A stretch of 64,000 nucleotides of DNA from Sulfurospirillaceae bacterium (GTDB lineage Bacteria > Campylobacterota > Campylobacteria > Campylobacterales > Sulfurospirillaceae). Location of the stretch: NCBI GenBank assembly GCA_028684065.1, contig JAQUGO010000008.1, forward strand, positions 62,001 through 126,000, written 5' to 3'. The position numbers and the translations under genes are program-made. Positions 27,146-35,653 of the stretch are shown piece after piece (position 1 is the first letter of the stretch; each line of letters starts with the position of its first letter). Below the pieces are notes generated by a model, which was not told the origin of the DNA, searched no databases, and saw nothing but the letters and a program-made list of their open reading frames with translations.

Positions 27146-28734
27146 TTGGGAGCTCTTTTATCACTATGTTTTTTAAGAAGATTAATATGGTGTCTTTTAC
27201 CCATAATAATCAAAGTATCATCTTTGTGGATGACAAAATCGCCTGGTGGATTAAAATAAAAGATTTTATCATCAATAGCATAGGTTAAAAGGGCGGTTGG
27301 CTCTACCTCTTCACGAACAACGCCAAAGAGAAGTAAACGTTTTTCCCTAAGCTCTAAGGTTGCAATTGTTTTATTGATGTATATGGATTTTTCATAAATT
27401 TTAAGGGATTCAAAAAGAACGCCCGTTGTTTCAGTTAACATATCATCAAGGGCAGCATATGAAATGGGTTGGTCGATGTATTGAGAACCCATGAGGCCAA
27501 TGGTTTCATCGGCACTGAGTGCAAAGTTAGCACCCGCTAGCATATATTTTTTCTTATGATAACTTTTAACCACGCGTGCAATAATATCAATCTCTTTACT
27601 GAGGCTTCGTGCAGTCATAGTAATAAAAACATTCATTTCATCACTGTTGGTGACACAGATAACTTTAGAAGCACGTTTTCCCACTCCTAACTGTCCTAAT
27701 AGTTTACTTTTTGAAGCATCACCAAGGATACCAATCATTCCTCGTTGATTGGCTAACTTGATTTTTTCGGCATCTATATCAATAATAACGACGGCATAGC
27801 CATCATCGTGGAGCATTTTTGCAACGACTTCACCAACTCTGCCATAGCCACAGACGAGAATATAACTTTTGAGTCGCTCAATATCCGCTAGGGTTCGACT
27901 GCTTTTAAGTTCTTGTAATTTTGTTTGAAAAGAAGAGACAATGATAGATGTTAAGAAAGCTAAGATAGCCACACCAAAGATAATTAAAATCATCGAAATA
28001 ACCATACCTTCTTTGGTAACAGGTACAATATCACCATAGCCAACGGTTCCCATCGTTACGATTGACCAGTATATAGCATCAAAAAGAGTATTGATTTTTG
28101 GGTTCACATTTGTTTCAAAGATGTAGATGGCAGAGCTTCCGGTGAAAATCACAAAACCTGCGAAAATGGCTAATGTAAAAAGTTCAAATTTTTTCTCAGA
28201 TATAATCGTTGTAAATGTTTTCATACTCCTGGCATAGCGAAAGAGTTTAAAAATACGAAATAAAAGAAAAATACGCAAAAAACGAAGTGGTCTATAACTT
28301 GGCAAGATTGCCAATAAATCAATAATCGCTAGAGGTGAGATAATATATTCTATTTTTTTAGAAATAATGGTGTGCAATGTTTTAAAAAGCGAAAAAGAGG
28401 CATGGTTATTGAGGGCATATTCATAACGTTCGAGAAAAAGTTTATGACTATCGGAATAAATCCATAAACGTAAAAGATATTCGGTGATGAAGACAACAAG
28501 CGAAGCATTGATAAAAAAGTCCATAAACGGGTGTAAGTCTGGATTTTTAACTTCATAGAGCAAAAACAGCACGCTGAGTACGACTAAAATAACCATAAAC
28601 AAGTCAAAATAAAATTTTAACTTAGATGTTGGGTGTTCGAGTAATGTTCTACAAAATTCTTTTGAACGACGATATTTTTTTGAGTGCTCCACAAAATAGG
28701 CAAAGCGTACTAATAGTGATACGATAAAGTCCAC
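27142..28734 (-). CDS. voltage-gated-like K+ channel with RCK domain
   Basis: 530 aa with a GTG start behind AAAGG at 7 nt. Six membrane helices occupy ~35-270, including an arginine-patterned fourth helix (RPLRFLRIFLLFRIFKLFRY) like a voltage sensor, and the selectivity filter TMGTVGYGD near residue 228. A full RCK_N domain follows (YILVCGYGRVGEVVAKML, IDIDAEK), then RCK_C ending DDTLIIMGK. It probably conducts K+ under nucleotide or ligand control. A terminator-like hairpin separates it from the upstream selenoprotein gene. Confidence 0.92.
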   Translation of the reverse strand: MDFIVSLLVRFAYFVEHSKKYRRSKEFCRTLLEHPTSKLKFYFDLFMVILVVLSVLFLLYEVKNPDLHPFMDFFINASLVVFITEYLLRLWIYSDSHKLFLERYEYALNNHASFSLFKTLHTIISKKIEYIISPLAIIDLLAILPSYRPLRFLRIFLLFRIFKLFRYARSMKTFTTIISEKKFELFTLAIFAGFVIFTGSSAIYIFETNVNPKINTLFDAIYWSIVTMGTVGYGDIVPVTKEGMVISMILIIFGVAILAFLTSIIVSSFQTKLQELKSSRTLADIERLKSYILVCGYGRVGEVVAKMLHDDGYAVVIIDIDAEKIKLANQRGMIGILGDASKSKLLGQLGVGKRASKVICVTNSDEMNVFITMTARSLSKEIDIIARVVKSYHKKKYMLAGANFALSADETIGLMGSQYIDQPISYAALDDMLTETTGVLFESLKIYEKSIYINKTIATLELREKRLLLFGVVREEVEPTALLTYAIDDKIFYFNPPGDFVIHKDDTLIIMGKRHHINLLKKHSDKRAPK

Positions 28735-28757
28735 AGATAAACCTTTTTTGTGTACAA

Positions 28758-28781
28758 ATCCTCCTTCAATATAAGGAGGAT
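28758..28781 (-). terminator. hairpin between the selenoprotein and K+ channel genes
   Basis: ATCCTCCTT pairs with AAGGAGGAT over a 6-nt loop. On the minus strand it lies just after the selenoprotein stop and is followed by TTTG, so termination may be partial. Confidence 0.5.
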
Positions 28782-28785
28782 ACTT

Positions 28786-29031
28786 TTAATATCCAGCCGT
28801 TTTTAAGAGAGCCGTTATTTCTCCGACTTCAGGAAAGCGCTCAATAGGCGTTCCTATTTTTTCGGTTTTTGAGAAGATCAGCTTATCTTCCACCATAACA
28901 TCGAAATAACCACCTCGTTTAGGAACGAGTAAAACTTGAGCGTCTGGGTATGCTCTTTCTATCTCATCTTTCGCACGGAAAGCTTTTGGCATATACCCTC
29001 ACTTAGTACAGTAAAAAATAGTAAAATTCAT
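28786..29031 (-). CDS. SelW-like Rdx-family selenoprotein with in-frame UGA
   Basis: An ATG at 29031-29029, preceded by AAAGGA, opens a frame reading MNFTIFYCTK, then TGA at 29001-28999, then GYMPKAFRAKDEIE to a TAA-type stop at 28786. Read as selenocysteine, the TGA completes YCTKUGYMPKA, the CxxU redox motif of SelW/SelT/SelH (Rdx) proteins, and gives an 81-aa protein of normal family size. Starting at the later ATG (28992) would delete the active site. A hairpin follows the UGA. Rdx proteins are thioredoxin-fold redox proteins of unclear substrate. It begins 9 nt after the EAL-HDOD gene, so the two are probably co-transcribed. Confidence 0.88.
28968..28982 (-). promoter_or_regulatory. candidate bacterial SECIS hairpin
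   Basis: On the minus strand CTTTC and GAAAG form a 5-bp stem around the loop CGTGC, starting 16 nt after the UGA. A short stem with GU in the apical loop at this distance is what SelB recognises in bacterial selenoprotein mRNAs. The hairpin lies inside the coding sequence. Confidence 0.6.
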
Positions 29032-29040
29032 TGTAATCCT

Positions 29041-30279
29041 TTATTCTTTAGTATGATTGCTTTCTGTGACAAATATACTCGCTTTTGAGCATGCGAGCAG
29101 AAGATCTTCTTGCTTGAAACATGGTGCATGCGTAAGTCCTTGAATCATTGCCTCAATATCTTTAGAATGGTTCATTTCAATCGCAATATGTAAGAATTCA
29201 CCTAATATTCCTTTGTGAAAAAGAAGAGCGTCTTTCATCTCTTGATCAAGATTAAGGTTCAGTAAAAATTCCTCCATAGGCATTGATAAATAAGCATCAA
29301 GAAGCGAAAGGCTACCTGTTAAAAATGCTTTATTGGCTAATTCGTTATATCCGCAAAGGAGCGCTAATTCTTCCATCAATTTAGCTCGAAATTTCGCACT
29401 GTTAAAAAGTTCTTCTCCAAAAGGTTTTTTTTCAGGACTCTCATATAAAAACAAGCCTAACCAAGAGAGTAATTTAAGAGATCCCAATAAAGTTATCATC
29501 TGCTTTATATTGGTAATCTCAGTTCGAAAATGGTATGCCCCAGAATTAAGGTGTCTTAGAAGATTATAGACAAGATCAGGACAAGTAGAAAGTTTTTGAG
29601 AGATAAAATTTGGATCATCATTTTCATAAATACAGTTCATCAGCCTGAGGGCATTCATCACATTAGGTTCAAATTTTTCTCCACTAACAATCATTGGCTT
29701 TTCAAAAAAGTAGCCTTGAAAAAATTTAAAATGTAGTTTTTGACAGGTGATGTACTCTTCATAAGTTTCTATTTTTTCGGCCAATAGATCGATAGAATGG
29801 CGTTTGAGTTTTGCAATAGCATGACTTACATTTTTTATGCCAAGTGCAAGAATATCAATTTTAATGATATCAATATAAGGGAAAAGAGGTTCAAAATCCC
29901 TCATTGTAGCATCTGAACAATCAAAATCATCTAGCGAAAAACGGTATCCAAGGGAATACATGTATTTAATACGCTCAATAAGCGCTAATGTAACACGAGT
30001 ATACTCCAAAATTTCGAAGCGAAATTTGTCTTTGGGTAAGAGAAGTAGCGTGTCACTAAAGAGAATGGCTTCATCTACATTGACAAAACCTATTTTCTCT
30101 CCTAGGATAACATTGACCCCTAAGTTGTGTACGAGATTGATAATAACACGTGCTGTGGCTAGGGCACTGTTCTCAAAAGTAGCAGCATTGTTAATATCAC
30201 ATGAACGGTATAAAAGTTCATAAGCAAAGCACTGTTCGTGAATATTAAAAATAGGCTGTCTACCAATATACGTTATCAC
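29041..30279 (-). CDS. EAL-HDOD signalling protein (CdgJ/YuxH-like)
   Basis: 412 aa. Residues ~1-200 form an EAL-like domain beginning IGRQPIFNIHEQCFAYELLYR, with FSLDDFDCSD in place of the catalytic DDFG, so phosphodiesterase activity is doubtful. Residues ~200-400 are an HDOD domain (FISQKLSTCPDLVYNLLRHLN, ITLLGSLKLLSWLGL). Such proteins are cytoplasmic signal outputs, often tied to motility. The SelW-like gene follows closely. Confidence 0.87.
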   Translation of the reverse strand: MITYIGRQPIFNIHEQCFAYELLYRSCDINNAATFENSALATARVIINLVHNLGVNVILGEKIGFVNVDEAILFSDTLLLLPKDKFRFEILEYTRVTLALIERIKYMYSLGYRFSLDDFDCSDATMRDFEPLFPYIDIIKIDILALGIKNVSHAIAKLKRHSIDLLAEKIETYEEYITCQKLHFKFFQGYFFEKPMIVSGEKFEPNVMNALRLMNCIYENDDPNFISQKLSTCPDLVYNLLRHLNSGAYHFRTEITNIKQMITLLGSLKLLSWLGLFLYESPEKKPFGEELFNSAKFRAKLMEELALLCGYNELANKAFLTGSLSLLDAYLSMPMEEFLLNLNLDQEMKDALLFHKGILGEFLHIAIEMNHSKDIEAMIQGLTHAPCFKQEDLLLACSKASIFVTESNHTKE

Positions 30280-30329
30280 AACAAACCTTTTGTTCTTAAA
30301 CTTGTTATATTTTGAATAATTATATCAAA

Positions 30330-31121
30330 TTAAAAAGCAATTTTAGGAATAGCTTTTAATAAGGTTTGTGTATAAGAATGTTCAGGGTGTTCAAACAACT
30401 CTTCAACGCTCTTTTGCTCCACAATATCACCAAAATACATGACGATAATTCTATCGGAGATATGTTCAACAACACCTAAATCATGAGATATAAAAATATA
30501 GGTTAGGTTAAATTCTTGTTGTAAATCAAGTAATAAATTCAAAACTTGTGCCTGTATGGAAACATCTAATGCACTCACAGGTTCATCACAGACAATGACT
30601 TCAGGATTCAGGGCTAAAGCTCTTGCTATACCAATTCTTTGGCGCTGACCACCAGAAAATTGATGGGGGTAACGCCAGTACCACTCTTCATTCAAGCCTA
30701 CTTTTTTCATCAATGAATAGACTCTGTCCAAAATATCTTTATCACTCATATTCGTGTTAAGACGTAAAGGCTCTGAGATAATGGTCCCGACATTCCATCG
30801 TGGATTTAACGAAGAGTAAGGATCTTGAAAGATGATTTGTACTTTTTTCCGGTATTCTTTCAGTTCTGCTGCTGTAAAAGTTGCAATATCTTTACCTTCA
30901 AATAAGATAGACCCACTGGTTGGCTCCTCAATATTTAAAAGCATTTTAGCCGTGGTGGATTTGCCACAGCCGCTCTCTCCAACAATGCTTAAAATTTCTC
31001 CACGGGCAACATTGAAAGAGATACCATTGACCGCTTTAATACTAAGAGGTTTGGCAAAAAGTCCTTTTTTAATGGTGTAGGCTTTGGTTAAATTTTTAAT
31101 TTCAAAGATAGATTCACTCAT
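30330..31121 (-). CDS. dppF: dipeptide ABC transporter ATPase DppF
   Basis: 263 aa with Walker A GESGCGKSTT, signature FSGGQRQRIGIARAL, Walker B VIVCDEPVSALD and the switch histidine in ISHDLG. The C-terminal extension is short, stopping soon after HPEHSYTQTLLKAIP. It overlaps dppD by 4 bp as the last gene of a dppABCDF set. Together with DppD it powers peptide import through DppBC. Confidence 0.9.
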   Translation of the reverse strand: MSESIFEIKNLTKAYTIKKGLFAKPLSIKAVNGISFNVARGEILSIVGESGCGKSTTAKMLLNIEEPTSGSILFEGKDIATFTAAELKEYRKKVQIIFQDPYSSLNPRWNVGTIISEPLRLNTNMSDKDILDRVYSLMKKVGLNEEWYWRYPHQFSGGQRQRIGIARALALNPEVIVCDEPVSALDVSIQAQVLNLLLDLQQEFNLTYIFISHDLGVVEHISDRIIVMYFGDIVEQKSVEELFEHPEHSYTQTLLKAIPKIAF

Positions 31122-31978
31122 CGTATTTCCTTAGGGAAAGAGAGGTAGTTGACACTTTCATCAACCGTTTCAAGGCGTGATTTACGTTTAGCATGTCCTG
31201 GTGTAGGGATAGAACCTAATAAGGCTTTTGTGTAGGGATGTCTAGGATCGCTAAAGAGTTCTTTTGCGCTTGCACTCTCTACGACTACACCTTTATACAT
31301 AACCACAACATGATCGGCCATTTGTGCAACGACACCTAAATCGTGTGTAATAAAAAGAATAGAAGTTCCTTTTTCACGTTTGAGTTTATTCATAAGTTCC
31401 AAGACTTGCGCTTGAATCGTGACATCCAAAGCCGTTGTTGGTTCATCCGCAATCAATAATTTCGGTTCACATGCCATTGCCATAGCAATCATAACGCGTT
31501 GGCGCTGACCACCACTCAGTTTAAAAGGATATTCGTTATATTTTTCAGGTGCATTGGGCATGCCAACAAGTTCTAAAGCCTCAATGACTTTGCTATAGCG
31601 CTCTTGTTTATTAAGGGTAGGCTGATGGAGTTTAATAACTTCATCAAGTTGAAAACCAACCGTATACGTTGGGTTCAATGAGGTCATTGGTTCTTGAAAG
31701 ATCATGGCGACATGAGAACCTCGAATGCCTCTAAGTTCTTTTTCACTCATCTTCAGAAGATTGACACCTTCGAGGAAAATCTCTCCCCCTTCAATGACAC
31801 CAGGTTTATCAACAAGCCCCATAATGGATAAAGAAGTGATACTTTTACCACTACCACTTTCGCCTACGATACAGAGCGTTTCGCCTTCTTTTAAACTAAA
31901 ACTTACATCATTAACAGCTTTATTGATGCCGTTTTCAGAATAAAAATAGGTTTTGAGATGGTTCACTTCAAGCATCAT
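31118..31978 (-). CDS. dppD: dipeptide ABC transporter ATPase DppD
   Basis: 286 aa with Walker A GESGSGKSIT, signature LSGGQRQRVMIAMAM, Walker B LLIADEPTTALD and ITHDLGVVAQ. The oligopeptide-specific C-terminal motif HPYTKALLGSIPTPG is present, but the usual CxxRCPxA cluster-type tail is missing or shortened. Start and stop overlap dppC and dppF by 4 bp each, which indicates one polycistronic message. Confidence 0.9.
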   Translation of the reverse strand: MMLEVNHLKTYFYSENGINKAVNDVSFSLKEGETLCIVGESGSGKSITSLSIMGLVDKPGVIEGGEIFLEGVNLLKMSEKELRGIRGSHVAMIFQEPMTSLNPTYTVGFQLDEVIKLHQPTLNKQERYSKVIEALELVGMPNAPEKYNEYPFKLSGGQRQRVMIAMAMACEPKLLIADEPTTALDVTIQAQVLELMNKLKREKGTSILFITHDLGVVAQMADHVVVMYKGVVVESASAKELFSDPRHPYTKALLGSIPTPGHAKRKSRLETVDESVNYLSFPKEIR

Positions 31979-32847
31979 GCTTTAGCCTTTAATTTGGGGT
32001 CAAGTACATCCATAAGACCATCACCAATTAAGTTAAAACCTAAAACAGTGAGAAAAATAGCAAGGCCTGGATAGAAAATCATCCACGGAGCCGTTGTTAT
32101 AAATTGTAATGAATCAGCAAGCATAGCACCCCATTCAGGCATTGGTGGTTGTGCCCCAAGCCCTAAAAAGCTTAGTCCAGCAGCTTCTAAAACGGCTGAA
32201 GCAAAACCCATTGTAGCTTGAACAATAATGGGGGTTGTGCAGTTTGGTAAGATGACTTTGAACATCAAACGAAGATTGTTTGAGCCATTTACTCGACTTG
32301 CAATAACATATTCTTTTTCTTTCTCTGCTAAAACTGAACCCCTAACAATACGCGCGTACGTTGGAATACCAACAATACCGATGGCAATCATAGCATTATA
32401 TAAACTAGGTCCTAAGATGGAGACAATGACAATAGCTAATAAAATAGCTGGAATGGAAAGCATAATATCGACAATACGCATGATAATAGCATCAATCCAT
32501 TTACCATAATAGCCTGCAAAGACGCCCATTGTTAAACCAAAGAAGAGGGAAATACTGACTGAAATTGTTCCAACCATAATAGAAATACGGGCACCATAAA
32601 CAATGCGAGAGAAAAGGTCTCGACCAAAATCATCGGTACCAAGAAGATGTTCTATACTACCACCTTCTTCCCAAAAGGGTGGAATCAGTCTTGCCGAAAG
32701 GTCTTGTATATTAGGTAAATGTGGCGCTATTAAGGGTGAAAACAGTGCGAAAGTCACGAGTAAAAGCGCAATAAAAAAGCCTAAAACAGCCGATTTATTT
32801 TTTTTGAAATGCTTGATAAATTCAAGAAGTCTATTTTCATTTTGCAT
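31975..32847 (-). CDS. dppC: dipeptide ABC transporter permease DppC
   Basis: 290 aa, about six membrane helices, with the permease EAA loop reading EAAGLSFLGLGAQPPMPEWG and the family hallmark LLGTDDFGRDLFSR in the periplasmic loop. The N-terminal FKKNKSAVLGFFIALLL is typical of DppC/OppC. It pairs with DppB to form the channel; its start abuts the dppB stop with one base shared. Confidence 0.92.
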   Translation of the reverse strand: MQNENRLLEFIKHFKKNKSAVLGFFIALLLVTFALFSPLIAPHLPNIQDLSARLIPPFWEEGGSIEHLLGTDDFGRDLFSRIVYGARISIMVGTISVSISLFFGLTMGVFAGYYGKWIDAIIMRIVDIMLSIPAILLAIVIVSILGPSLYNAMIAIGIVGIPTYARIVRGSVLAEKEKEYVIASRVNGSNNLRLMFKVILPNCTTPIIVQATMGFASAVLEAAGLSFLGLGAQPPMPEWGAMLADSLQFITTAPWMIFYPGLAIFLTVLGFNLIGDGLMDVLDPKLKAKA

Positions 32848-33851
32848 TAGCTCAACCTTATTTTTGGATTGATTAAGGCATAGAGCAAATCAACAATGAG
32901 ATTGACAAAGATAAACATGGTTGCAATAATAAGTGTAGCCGATTGAATGATAGGAAAGTCTCTTTGATAAACAGCGTTGACAATCCATTTTCCAATACCT
33001 GGCCAAGAAAAAGTTGTTTCGGTTAAAATGGCTCCGGCAAAAAGAGTTCCTAACATCAAGCCTATAACGGTGATAACAGGCATCATTGCATTGCGAAGGG
33101 CGTGCACCATAACGACTTGGAAAACAGAACACCCTTTAGCACGAGCGGTACGAATATAGTCCTCTTTCATCACTTCAATCATTGACGAGCGTGTCATACG
33201 AGCAATAATCGCCATAGGTATTGTTCCTAAGGCAACCGCTGGGAGGATAAGGTGTTTAAAGGCATCCCAAAAAGCAGCATAATCATCTGCCAAGATAGTA
33301 TCGATAAGGTAAAAACCAGTGATATTTTCCACATAAAATTCATAACCTAATCGGCCTGAGACTGGTAACCATCCCAGTGAAACGGAAAAAAAGTAAATTA
33401 AAACAAGGCCTAACCAAAAGACAGGCATTGAAACTCCCGCAAGAGCAATAAACATACTGCCATAATCAAAGATAGAGTAGCGTTTAATCGCTGAGATGAT
33501 TCCTGCGCCAATGCCCAGAACGATAGCAAGAATCATCGCACACATTGCCAATTCCATCGTTGCTGGGAAGCGTTCCATAAATTCACCAAGTACGGGTTGT
33601 TTACTTTTAAAAGAATTCCCAAAATCACCATGCACTGCTTTAGAAGCAAAGAGATAGTATTGTGTATAAAGCGGTTTATTTAAACCCATTTCTTCTCTTA
33701 ATTTTTCGACGGATTCTTTATTGGCGTGGTCACCTAAAAGAGCAAGTGCTGGGTCACCAGGGGAGAGATGAACCATAAAAAACACAATCAGTGAAACACC
33801 AAATAGTGTAGGGATAGCCCACAAGAGGCGCTTAATAATAAAACTGAACAA
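32847..33851 (-). CDS. dppB: dipeptide ABC transporter permease DppB
   Basis: 334 aa with six membrane helices. It opens with IIKRLLWAIPTLFGVSLIVF, followed by HLSPGDPA, and carries YIRTARAKGCS in the cytoplasmic coupling loop, all typical of DppB/OppB. It is the first permease gene, separated from dppA by ~110 bp containing a strong hairpin, so expression of dppBCDF is probably lower than that of the binding protein. Confidence 0.92.
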   Translation of the reverse strand: MFSFIIKRLLWAIPTLFGVSLIVFFMVHLSPGDPALALLGDHANKESVEKLREEMGLNKPLYTQYYLFASKAVHGDFGNSFKSKQPVLGEFMERFPATMELAMCAMILAIVLGIGAGIISAIKRYSIFDYGSMFIALAGVSMPVFWLGLVLIYFFSVSLGWLPVSGRLGYEFYVENITGFYLIDTILADDYAAFWDAFKHLILPAVALGTIPMAIIARMTRSSMIEVMKEDYIRTARAKGCSVFQVVMVHALRNAMMPVITVIGLMLGTLFAGAILTETTFSWPGIGKWIVNAVYQRDFPIIQSATLIIATMFIFVNLIVDLLYALINPKIRLS

Positions 33852-33927
33852 GAAGTCTCCTAGGTACTATTTTTTGAGAAACGATTACAGAGTCAAATTT
33901 TTTCTCAAGAAATAGTTAATTAAAGTG

Positions 33928-33957
33928 TTACATGTAGAGGGTTTCCTCTACATGTAA
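33928..33957 (-). terminator. hairpin between dppA and dppB
   Basis: TTACATGTAGAGG pairs perfectly with CCTCTACATGTAA over a 4-nt loop, 8 nt after the dppA stop. It likely acts as a partial terminator or stabilises the dppA message. Its arms contain the TTACATGTA word that is frequent across the window. Confidence 0.7.
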
Positions 33958-33964
33958 AGAAAGA

Positions 33965-35557
33965 TTATTTGGCTAACCATACGTCTTTAAAGCGACGTTT
34001 ACCAATTGGATCAAGTTTGAATCCATTGACTTTTTCAAGAACAGGAGCAACAACTACAGAGTTTGCTATTGTTACCCATGGGGCATCTTCTGCAAAAATG
34101 ACTTGAGCTTTTTCATATAGTGCTGTTCGCTCTTTTACGTCAGAAGTTACTTTAGCTTTATTGATGAGCTCATTAAATTCTTTGTTTTTCCAAAAGGCAA
34201 AATTTTGTGCAGGAAGCTGTGCTGCTGCTTCACTTAAAAGAACATAGAGGAAGTTGTCTGGATCTGCATTATCACCTGTCCAACCAAGAAGACACATTTG
34301 GTGTTCACCTTGTTTAGTTTTTGCAAGATAAGTAACCCAGTCATACGAAACAATTTTAGCTTTAATGCCTACTTTTGCAAGGTCTGCTTGCATCGCTTCT
34401 GCGACTTTACGTCCATTTGGATTGTAAGGACGAGGTACTGGCATCGCCCAAAGGTCTGTTTCAAAACCATTTTCTAATCCCGCTTCTTTTAACAAAGCTT
34501 TTGCTTTTTCAGGATTGTATTCATAGTCTTTAATATTTTTGTTGTAACTCCACATTGTTGGTGGAATAGGGCTTTTAGCTACTTTTCCAAAACCTGCATA
34601 AACAGCATCAACAATAGCGGCTTTATTAATCGCATAGTTAATCGCTTGTCTTACTTTGACATTATCAAAGGGCTTGATATTTTCATTCATCGCTAGGTAA
34701 CCAACATTAAGACCTTCTTGTTTAATAAGCTTAATTTTTGGGTCTGTTTCCATCGCGGCAACTTCTTCAGGATTTGGTAAATCCATAATATGAATAGCAC
34801 CTGTTTTAAGTTCAGCGGCACGAACAGAGTTATTAGGAATAACTTTTAAGATAAGTGTTTTAACATACGGTTTGCCACCCCAATAACTTTCATTAGCTTG
34901 AAAAATCATGCGGTCATCTTTGAGCCATTTTTCAAATACAAAAGGCCCAGTTCCCACGGCTAAACGGTTCAAATCATCCGCTTTACCCGCTTTGAGTAAA
35001 TCATCAGCAAACTCTTTACAAACGATAGACGCAAAATCCATAGCAAGGTTAGCCATAAAAGGAGCTTCTGGTTTTAAAAGTGTAAACTTGACAGTATATT
35101 TATCAACTTTGACAACATCTTTAACAATTTTATCCATATCCATGGCGGACCAATATTCATAATCGCCACCAATTTTAATGTAAGGGTTGGTTTTGTCAAA
35201 TTGACGTTTAAAAGAGAAAACAACATCATCAGCAGTCATCTCTACTTTTTTCTTGAAGAATTTAGTAGTGTGAAACATAACACCTTTGCGTAAATGAAAA
35301 ACATATTCTAGGCCATCTTTAGAAATGTCCCATGAAGTTGCAAGAGCAGGCTCTAACTCAGTGCTACCATATTTGAATTGTACAAGGTTATCATACACTT
35401 GTGTTGAAGCGTAAAAACTCTCACCATCGGTTGCGTGAGCAGGGTCAATCGTTGAGCTATCGCCTCCTCTACCAAATACTAGGGTACCACCATATTGTGG
35501 TGCTGCAAATGCAATGCTTGAAAGAAAAAGCATCAATGCTAAAAACAGTTTTTTCAT
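33965..35557 (-). CDS. dppA: periplasmic dipeptide-binding protein DppA
   Basis: 530 aa with a cleavable signal peptide (KKLFLALMLFLSSIAFA). It is a cluster-C substrate-binding protein very like E. coli DppA, sharing TADDVVFSFKRQ, PEAPFMANLAMDFASI, IPPTMW and LLGWTGDNADPDNF, including the aspartate that binds the peptide amino group in DppA. Some relatives bind nickel chelates or haem, but the DppA-specific stretches favour dipeptides. AGGAGG-like sequence precedes the ATG. The upstream gene on the same strand is a peptidoglycan carboxypeptidase. Confidence 0.92.
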   Translation of the reverse strand: MKKLFLALMLFLSSIAFAAPQYGGTLVFGRGGDSSTIDPAHATDGESFYASTQVYDNLVQFKYGSTELEPALATSWDISKDGLEYVFHLRKGVMFHTTKFFKKKVEMTADDVVFSFKRQFDKTNPYIKIGGDYEYWSAMDMDKIVKDVVKVDKYTVKFTLLKPEAPFMANLAMDFASIVCKEFADDLLKAGKADDLNRLAVGTGPFVFEKWLKDDRMIFQANESYWGGKPYVKTLILKVIPNNSVRAAELKTGAIHIMDLPNPEEVAAMETDPKIKLIKQEGLNVGYLAMNENIKPFDNVKVRQAINYAINKAAIVDAVYAGFGKVAKSPIPPTMWSYNKNIKDYEYNPEKAKALLKEAGLENGFETDLWAMPVPRPYNPNGRKVAEAMQADLAKVGIKAKIVSYDWVTYLAKTKQGEHQMCLLGWTGDNADPDNFLYVLLSEAAAQLPAQNFAFWKNKEFNELINKAKVTSDVKERTALYEKAQVIFAEDAPWVTIANSVVVAPVLEKVNGFKLDPIGKRRFKDVWLAK

Positions 35558-35653
35558 ATTTCCTCCAGAAATTTAATTTTTTACAGTGTAAATCTTTTTA
35601 GGTATAAAGCATCTTAAATAGATGTTTTGTCTCACGAAAAAATGTCTTACCGG

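Noticed and set aside
28786-28992. 68-aa cysteine-less Rdx protein starting at 28992
   Set aside because: The upstream in-frame YCTK-UGA-GY motif, SD sequence and hairpin fit a selenoprotein far better.
33928-33957. TTACATGTA hairpin as a mobile repeat
   Set aside because: The single perfect hairpin sits at an operon boundary; other copies of the word are not hairpins and have no flanking duplication.
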